A stretch of DNA of 10,357 nt from JAJZQD01 sp021847735 (GTDB lineage Bacteria; Bacillota; Thermincolia; Thermincolales; UBA2595): assembly GCA_027324025.1 (NCBI GenBank), contig DAHVYW010000002.1, forward strand, positions 1 to 10,357, given 5' to 3'. This document shows positions 7,046-10,357 of the stretch, in pieces. Numbering within the stretch: position 1 is the first letter of the stretch; every line of letters starts with the position of its first letter. Under the pieces are notes generated by a model that made no database searches, was not told the origin of the DNA, and was given only the letters and a program-made list of their open reading frames with translations. The position numbers and the translations under genes were made by a program.

Positions 7046-7054
7046 TGTTATAAT
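7046..7054 (+). promoter_or_regulatory. Extended -10 promoter of the ykuK-like gene
   Basis: TGTTATAAT combines the TGn extension with a perfect TATAAT (7049-7054). The -35 candidate TGTCCA at 7026-7031 (17-base spacer) is weak, as is usual for extended -10 promoters. The leader would be only about 16 bases, mostly the ribosome binding site. Confidence 0.55.
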
Positions 7055-7076
7055 ATAAGACGGGGGAGTGGAAACG

Positions 7077-7544
7077 ATGCATTTTACGAGTCCTACCAAA
7101 GGCAAAATGACTACTAACGAAATGTGGGATGATATTCTCGGTTTTGTTAACGAGCACCCCAAAGATAGCTTCCGGCTTATTATAGGAACCGATTCCCAAC
7201 CGGGAAAGCTCACTTGTTTTGTCACCGCAGTGATTATTCACAGGGAGGGAAAAGGTGCAAAGTTTTACTACCGCCGGACTTTTAATAAGACCCCTATGGC
7301 GTTAAGACACCGCATCTTTGAAGAGGCTACCCGCAGTTTGGAGATGGCCGGTCTCCTGATTCAGTTTATTGCAGACATGAACACCGAACTAACCGTTGAA
7401 ATACATGTGGATATCGGGGAAAAAGGCCGTACCAGGGAACTTATCCAGCAGGTGGTAAATATGATTAATATGAGTGGGTTCCTGGCCAAGGTGAAGCCTT
7501 ATTCATACGGGGCCACTAAAGTTGCAGATAGGTTTACCAAGTAA
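7077..7544 (+). CDS. YkuK/DUF458 family protein, RNase H-like fold
   Basis: This 155-residue cytoplasmic protein matches the Bacillus YkuK family. The N-terminal FTSPTKGKM and the acidic motif IIGTDSQ (35-41, Asp39) are characteristic. A second acidic site lies in VEIHVDIGEKGRT (Asp112), and the C-terminal KPYSYGATKVAD matches the family end. The fold is related to ribonuclease H by family annotation; the biological role is not established. I chose the ATG at 7077 because GGGGGAG (7062-7068) stands 8 bases upstream; the in-frame GTG at 7068 overlaps that site. The gene is followed after 6 bases by a repeat element whose first hairpin can act as its terminator. Confidence 0.85.
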   Translation: MHFTSPTKGKMTTNEMWDDILGFVNEHPKDSFRLIIGTDSQPGKLTCFVTAVIIHREGKGAKFYYRRTFNKTPMALRHRIFEEATRSLEMAGLLIQFIADMNTELTVEIHVDIGEKGRTRELIQQVVNMINMSGFLAKVKPYSYGATKVADRFTK

Positions 7545-7550
7545 AAGGAA

Positions 7551-7584
7551 GGGCTGTCCAAAAAAGGGCAGTCCTCTTTGATTT
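7551..7584 (+). terminator. Strong terminator formed by the left end of the element, after the ykuK-like gene
   Basis: GGGCTGTCC (7551-7559) and GGGCAGTCC (7566-7574) form a 9-pair stem, two of the pairs G-U, closing a loop of six A residues. It is followed by TCTTTGATTT. It starts 6 bases after the stop codon of the ykuK-like gene and consists of the element's terminal sequence. Confidence 0.65.
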
Positions 7585-7592
7585 GGGCTAAA

Positions 7593-7710
7593 AAGGAGGA
7601 TGCGGGTATATTCCTCCGAGCGGCAACAACGCCGTTCGGCTGCCCACTCCTGGCGGAGTGGTCAGCCGACGACGTCAGACCGCTCTCCGGAACACACCCG
7701 CATCTTCCTT
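7593..7710 (-). repeat. Hairpin core, copy 4; candidate structured RNA
   Basis: Outer arms 7593-7606 and 7697-7710 pair over 14 bases with one mismatch or wobble. The conserved boxes are TATATTCCTCCGAGCGG (7607-7623), CAACAAC (7624-7630), GACGTCAG (7671-7678) and CCGCTCTCCGGAACAC (7680-7695). The variable tip forms CGGCTG/CAGCCG and CACTCC/GGAGTG stems. On the minus strand GTGTGTTCC pairs with GGAATATAC using two G-U wobbles; on the plus strand these would be A-C mismatches. Confidence 0.65.
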
Positions 7711-7766
7711 TTTTTTGCCGGGAGACCGCCTCTTTTGATACAATGATGGAGAAAAAATATGCTGGG

Positions 7767-7801
7767 AGCCGCTCCACCTGGGAATTGCGGCTTTCTTTTT
7801 T
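7767..7801 (+). terminator. Rho-independent terminator, probably original to the ykuK-like gene
   Basis: AGCCGC (7767-7772) pairs with GCGGCT (7787-7792), with a small inner TCC/GGA stem, and is followed by a T-rich run TTCTTTTTTA. It lies about 220 bases after the stop at 7544. Without the inserted element (7551-7743) it would sit about 30 bases after that stop. Confidence 0.7.
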
Positions 7802-7874
7802 AGAATCCCTTATAAAAGGATATGAAAGAATATGATTGGGCAAAATAAGCAAAAAACGAAGGAGTGGTTTACCT

Positions 7875-8261
7875 ATGCCCAGTCCGGATGTCAAATGTGA
7901 AGTCAACACCTGTACCCATTGGTTGCCGGGTGGCTACTGTTCCGCCAGTAATATTGACATTTTGAACGAAGAAGTGGGTCAAATGTCCGAAACCGCCGCC
8001 CAAACAGAATGTAAGACCTTTAGTGAGAGAAGAGGTATTGCCAACATGCTTGGTTCCCTGGATAATGTTAACTGGGGCGGTTTGGCCGTAGGTATGTTTC
8101 TCCGCGGCAATCAGGTAACACCTACGGTTACCTGTGTGGTAGACAGCTGTGCCTATTGGGAAGGCGGAAACCTGTGCAATGCCGAAGCTATCCAGGTAAC
8201 GGGCAGGGGTGCCAAGGAGTGCCAGGCCACGGACTGCCATACATTTATAACCAAGGAGTAG
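7875..8261 (+). CDS. Protein with two DUF1540 cysteine-rich domains
   Basis: This 128-residue protein of unknown function carries two copies of the DUF1540 cysteine motif. Repeat 1 has Cys8, Cys13, Cys22 and Cys46 (CEVNTCTHWLPGGYCSA ... ECKTF). Repeat 2 has Cys87, Cys92, Cys101, Cys116 and Cys121 (CVVDSCAYWEGGNLCNA ... CHTF). The spacing C-x4-C-x8-C is identical in both, which suggests duplication and probably metal (zinc) binding. The linker of about 40 residues contains a glycine-rich hydrophobic stretch (WGGLAVGMFL). There is no signal peptide. DUF1540 proteins are frequent in spore-forming clostridia; a sporulation link is inference. The start is ATG 7875 with AAGGAG at 7859-7864. The frame is open back to a TTG at 7836, but that would put the binding site inside the gene. 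Confidence 0.82.
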   Translation: MPSPDVKCEVNTCTHWLPGGYCSASNIDILNEEVGQMSETAAQTECKTFSERRGIANMLGSLDNVNWGGLAVGMFLRGNQVTPTVTCVVDSCAYWEGGNLCNAEAIQVTGRGAKECQATDCHTFITKE

Positions 8262-8276
8262 TGCCTGACCGCATGA

Positions 8277-8397
8277 CGAAGTGAACTCGTTCAGCTAAAG
8301 CTGAACATCGAAACTTCAGTGGGGGACTCTACCCCCACTGAAGCAGAAAAGTGGAAACTCCACCTTCTAGAAGGTGGAGTCTTGGAATTGGGATAAA
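8277..8397 (+). repeat. 121-bp triple-hairpin repeat, copy 2 (inverted relative to copy 1)
   Basis: The three stem-loops are GTTCAGC-TAAA-GCTGAAC (8289-8306), CTTCAGTGGGGG/CCCCCACTGAAG (12-pair stem, 8314-8343) and ACTCCACCTTCT/AGAAGGTGGAGT (8357-8380, a perfect palindrome). The segment GTGGAaacTCCAC (8351-8363) can pair in competition with the third stem. It is identical to the reverse complement of 3776-3896 at 119 of 121 positions, and similarity stops sharply at both ends. It begins 16 bases after the DUF1540 stop codon. This copy is not attached to the hairpin core or the terminal repeats found around copy 1, so the 121-bp unit can exist alone. Confidence 0.78.
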
Positions 8398-8420
8398 TAT
8401 TCGTGTGCGGTTTTTTACGC

Positions 8421-8449
8421 AAAAAAATTACCGCCGGCAATACCGGCGG
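8421..8449 (-). terminator. Minus-strand rho-independent terminator without an obvious gene
   Basis: Read on the minus strand, CCGCCGG-tattg-CCGGCGG (7 pairs, 5-base loop) is followed by TAATTTTTTTG. No minus-strand gene lies upstream of it; the sequence on that side (8450-8640) is non-coding. It may end an unannotated RNA (see 8450-8575) or be a remnant. As a plus-strand hairpin it lacks a T-tract. Confidence 0.55.
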
Positions 8450-8575
8450 AGGGAGAGGAGAAACCGGAGGCAGAGTTAAAATGGGGGAGGGTTCAAACCT
8501 AGGCTCTACCTCCATGGTCGCACATATGTAGTTTGACCACTGATTCCTAAACTATTGTGCTCCATCAGGGTTAAA
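8450..8575 (-). other. Folded non-coding stretch upstream of the minus-strand terminator
   Basis: The arms 8504-8513 and 8466-8475 pair over all ten positions on the minus strand (GGAGGTAGAG with CTCTGCCTCC, one U-G). On the plus strand one of these would be a C-A mismatch. An inner GGTT/AACC pair lies at 8490-8499. A second imperfect stem joins 8520-8534 to 8549-8560 (GCACA/TGTGC and TAGTTT/AAACTA). Together with the terminator at 8421-8449 this is compatible with a short minus-strand RNA. No convincing promoter was found. Confidence 0.25.
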
Positions 8576-8640
8576 ATATACAGACCAGCTCCTGGTAATT
8601 TATACCATGAGGACAAAAAACTTTATTCATAAATCGATTT

Positions 8641-8669
8641 TTGAAAAAAATTATGTTATAATCTATTAT
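8641..8669 (+). promoter_or_regulatory. Promoter of rsmD-coaD
   Basis: TTGAAA (8641-8646) and TATTAT (8664-8669) are spaced by exactly 17 bases, in AT-rich sequence. A TATAAT at 8657-8662 overlaps the spacer and lacks its own -35. Transcription would start near 8676, about 25 bases before the gene. Confidence 0.6.
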
Positions 8670-8701
8670 GTTAATATTTCCATCTATGGTATTGAGGTGA
8701 G

Positions 8702-9268
8702 TTGAAACAGTTGCGGGTAATTACCGGTAGAGCCAGGGGGCGCAAGCTTAAGGCCCCCAAGGGAATGGAAACACGTCCAACTTCAGACCGGATAAAAGAG
8801 TCCCTTTTCAACATCATCGGGGACCGAATAATAGATGCAATATTTCTTGATTTATATGCAGGTACAGGGGCTATCGGTATCGAAGCAATTAGCAGAGGCG
8901 CCGGGAAATCCGTATTTGTGGAAAGCAACCTGCGCACAGTCAAGATAATTAAGGAAAACCTTGAATTGACCGGGCTGGCCGAGCAGGCGGAGGTTTCATG
9001 CCGGGATGTCAGCAGCGCCATTCAAATGCTGTCGAAGGGAGAAAGGAAGTTTAGTATTATCTTTCTGGATCCTCCCTACCTCAAAGACCTGGTGCAGCAA
9101 ACCCTGTTAAAATTAGATGAAAATCATATAATTGCTCCGGGAGGGGTAATTATCACGGAAAGCAGCAAGTTGGATGTACTGCCGGAACATGTAGGTCAAT
9201 TGGCAAGGTTCAGGCAGGAAAGGTATGGCGACACTGTGCTGTCATTCTACCGGGAAACAGTCATGTAA
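8702..9268 (+). CDS. rsmD: 16S rRNA (guanine966-N2)-methyltransferase RsmD
   Basis: This 188-residue SAM-dependent enzyme methylates G966 of 16S rRNA in the 30S subunit. Family marks are the N-terminal LRVITGRARGRKLKAP, TRPTSDRIKESLFNI (25-39), the SAM-binding motif I FLDLYAGTGAIGIEAISRGA (48-67) and the catalytic LDPPY (122-126), in place of the N-P-P-Y of related enzymes. Two TTG starts compete. The one at 8702 is almost against the GAGGTGA (8694-8700). The one at 8711 gives the family-typical MRVITG start with a gap of 10 bases. Both are plausible and differ by three residues. coaD follows after 15 bases, the usual rsmD-coaD pairing in Firmicutes. Confidence 0.93.
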   Translation: MKQLRVITGRARGRKLKAPKGMETRPTSDRIKESLFNIIGDRIIDAIFLDLYAGTGAIGIEAISRGAGKSVFVESNLRTVKIIKENLELTGLAEQAEVSCRDVSSAIQMLSKGERKFSIIFLDPPYLKDLVQQTLLKLDENHIIAPGGVIITESSKLDVLPEHVGQLARFRQERYGDTVLSFYRETVM

Positions 9269-9283
9269 TGGAAGGGGAGCCAC

Positions 9284-9766
9284 ATGAAGCTTGCGATTTA
9301 CCCCGGGAGCTTTGACCCGGTTACCAATGGACATATCGATATTATCGAACGGGCGTCTTCCCTTTTTGACAATGTAGTTGTAGCAGTGTCTATCAATTCT
9401 GTAAAAAAGCCGCTTTTTACCCTGGAAGAGCGCACCGAACTTCTCAGCGAAATTACCAGGCCCTTTAAAAACGTCATAGTTGACAGTTTTGAGGGCTTGA
9501 CAGTCGAATATACAGCCAATAAAAATGCCCAGGTTATTATCCGGGGACTGAGAGCTATATCTGATTTTGAGAATGAATTTCAGATGGCCCTTACTAATAA
9601 GAAACTACGGCCCGGGGTTGAAACAGTGTTTATGATGGCTCAGGCCCAGTGGTCGTTTTTGAGTTCCAGTGTAGTCAAAGAAGTTGCCTCATATGGCGGA
9701 TGCATAGAAGATTTAGTCCCGGGAGCGGTAGAGAAAAAACTCAAGGAGAAGTTTTCCAGGTTGTAA
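9284..9766 (+). CDS. coaD: Phosphopantetheine adenylyltransferase (CoaD)
   Basis: This 160-residue cytoplasmic enzyme transfers AMP from ATP to 4'-phosphopantetheine to give dephospho-CoA, the penultimate step of coenzyme A synthesis. The nucleotidyltransferase motif PGSFDPVTNGHIDII (7-21, with TNGH at 14-17) is intact. So are IIRGLRAISDFENE (86-98, Arg88 and Arg91) and the C-terminal SFLSSSVVKEVA segment (124-135). The position just before this is Trp (QWSFLSSS), where Tyr is more common; this looks neutral. Length is standard for the family. The start is ATG with AAGGGGAG 4 bases upstream. It is probably co-transcribed with rsmD. Confidence 0.96.
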   Translation: MKLAIYPGSFDPVTNGHIDIIERASSLFDNVVVAVSINSVKKPLFTLEERTELLSEITRPFKNVIVDSFEGLTVEYTANKNAQVIIRGLRAISDFENEFQMALTNKKLRPGVETVFMMAQAQWSFLSSSVVKEVASYGGCIEDLVPGAVEKKLKEKFSRL

Positions 9767-9835
9767 TTTAAAGCTGTTTGTTACATAATCATCCGTTGTT
9801 ATCACATAAAAACTTTGTTTTTGGGAGGAATTGAA

Positions 9836-10312
9836 ATGGATATCCTGGATGTCTTAAATGAGTTGGAAGAACTGGTAGAAGAAAGTACCAAGGTTCCTCT
9901 GGTAGGTAAGATATTGGTCGATGACGAACTCATTCTTGATATGGTTGACCATATTCGAACTGCCCTCCCCGAAGAAATGCGGCAGGCCAAGGTCATCATG
10001 GCTGAGCGTGAAAGGATTATTGAGGAAGCCAAAGCAGAGGCCAATAGAATTATGACTGACGCTAAAGACGAACTGAGCCGGATGACAGGCGAAAATGAAT
10101 TGGTCAAACAGGCCCAGCACCAGGCCGGTGAAGTTGTCGAACAGGCCCGGAACTTTTCGCGGGAAATCAAAATTGGCGCTTACCAGTTCGCAGACGATTT
10201 ATTGAAAAGTAGTGAGGACACCCTTGGCAACATTCTGTCCCAGGTCAAAAATGCCAGGGCGGAACTCCGCACCCCTCCCAAAAGTGAACAGGAAGCGGCG
10301 GCGACGAAATAA
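9836..10312 (+). CDS. Conserved coiled-coil protein linked to coaD in clostridia (often annotated 'ATPase')
   Basis: This 158-residue soluble protein is largely helical. It opens with MDILDVLNELEELVEES and a conserved-looking VPLVGKILVDDELILDMVDHIRTALPEEMRQAK (about 20-53). A long charged, alanine-rich coiled coil follows (about 55-135), resembling the b/E stalk subunits of ATP synthases, and it ends in a polar tail. No nucleotide-binding motif is visible, so the common 'ATPase' label probably reflects coiled-coil similarity rather than activity. From general knowledge of clostridial genomes, a protein of this type often follows coaD. The start is ATG 9836 with GGGAGGA (9823-9829) upstream. 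An in-frame ATG at 9815 lies ahead of that site and was not chosen. The 69-base gap after coaD leaves room for its own promoter, but no clear one is seen. Confidence 0.75.
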   Translation: MDILDVLNELEELVEESTKVPLVGKILVDDELILDMVDHIRTALPEEMRQAKVIMAERERIIEEAKAEANRIMTDAKDELSRMTGENELVKQAQHQAGEVVEQARNFSREIKIGAYQFADDLLKSSEDTLGNILSQVKNARAELRTPPKSEQEAAATK

Positions 10313-10329
10313 AAATAATGAATGACCAG

Positions 10330-10357
10330 GAAAGGGAAGGTATATTCCTCCGAGCGG
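10330..10357 (-). repeat. Left part of hairpin core, copy 5, cut by the window edge
   Basis: GGTATATTCCTCCGAGCGG (10339-10357) is identical to the left arm of copy 4 at 7605-7623. A purine-rich arm (AGGAAAGGGAAGG) stands before it, as expected for the outer stem. Unlike the left ends of the other elements, no tgtccc terminal repeat or tctttattt tract is seen upstream, back to the stop codon at 10312. It lies 18 bases after that stop. Confidence 0.6.

Larger units (their letters stand above)
7551..7743 (-). mobile_element. MITE-like element with terminal inverted repeats and hairpin core (copy 4)
   Basis: The left end CTGTCCAAAAAAGGGCAGTC (7554-7573) and the right end GGAGACCGCCTCTTTTGATA (7721-7740, continuing CAA) are imperfect inverted repeats. 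They match the ends of the 4081-4292 element and the right end at 48-69. It is about 193 bases with no coding content. It inserts 6 bases after the ykuK-like stop codon. Beyond its right end lies a strong terminator that looks like the gene's original one. Target duplications are not evident. Confidence 0.7.

Noticed and set aside
7593..7710. Resemblance of the plus-strand boxes GTATATT and GGAACACAC to loop B of the hairpin ribozyme
   Set aside because: The catalytic loop A bases (AGAA opposite N-GUC) are not recognisable, and the opposite strand pairs straight through these boxes with G-U wobbles. The likeness is probably chance.
8291..8515. 74-codon minus-strand open frame before rsmD
   Set aside because: It runs through the 121-bp hairpin repeat and the terminator-like hairpin, has a proline-rich low-complexity translation, and shows no protein family features.
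9767..9835. Promoter between coaD and the coiled-coil gene
   Set aside because: TTGTTA at 9778-9783 is a fair -35 box, but no -10 better than TATCAC stands at the right spacing, so none is called.

Overview
The window looks like the chromosome of an anaerobic, probably spore-forming clostridial Firmicute, most likely of the Peptococcaceae/Desulfotomaculum-Pelotomaculum type. This is inferred from the rsmD-coaD-coiled-coil 'ATPase' gene order, from strong AGGAGG-type ribosome binding sites with frequent TTG/GTG starts, and from YkuK/DUF458 and tandem DUF1540 proteins. No rRNA, tRNA, CRISPR array or prophage was seen.

Layout. (1) 1-70 is the right end of a small repeat element cut by the window edge. 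(2) 213-3538, plus strand: pgeF, then a PhoP/PhoR-type response regulator and sensor kinase whose stop and start codons overlap. (3) 3539-4318 has no real gene. It holds a composite repeat element, a displaced terminator, a tiny gene-start remnant and a second small element. (4) 4319-6823, minus strand: a two-gene operon of a GT4-like glycosyltransferase followed by a nucleotide-sugar dehydrogenase, probably for a surface glycan. (5) 7077-8261, plus strand: a YkuK-like RNase H-fold protein, another copy of the small element, and a two-domain DUF1540 protein. (6) 8262-8701 has no gene. It holds an inverted copy of a 121-bp triple-hairpin repeat, a minus-strand terminator-like hairpin with further folded sequence, and the rsmD promoter. 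(7) 8702-10312, plus strand: rsmD, coaD and a coiled-coil protein, followed by the start of another repeat copy at the window end.

The most notable content is the repeats. One hairpin core occurs five times in 10 kb (two copies cut by the window edges). It keeps a fixed set of short motifs on both arms around a variable tip stem. On one strand it folds with conserved G-U wobbles that would be A-C mismatches on the other strand. This suggests the folded single strand, as RNA or transposition ssDNA, is what is under selection. In three copies the element sits just downstream of a stop codon, and its end supplies a hairpin plus T-rich tract that can terminate the upstream gene. In two of these cases what looks like the older terminator lies beyond the insertion. 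A separate 121-bp triple-hairpin unit is present in two inverted copies (119/121 identical) that bracket a 4.4-kb segment.

All family assignments come from reading the translated sequence and were not checked by any search.
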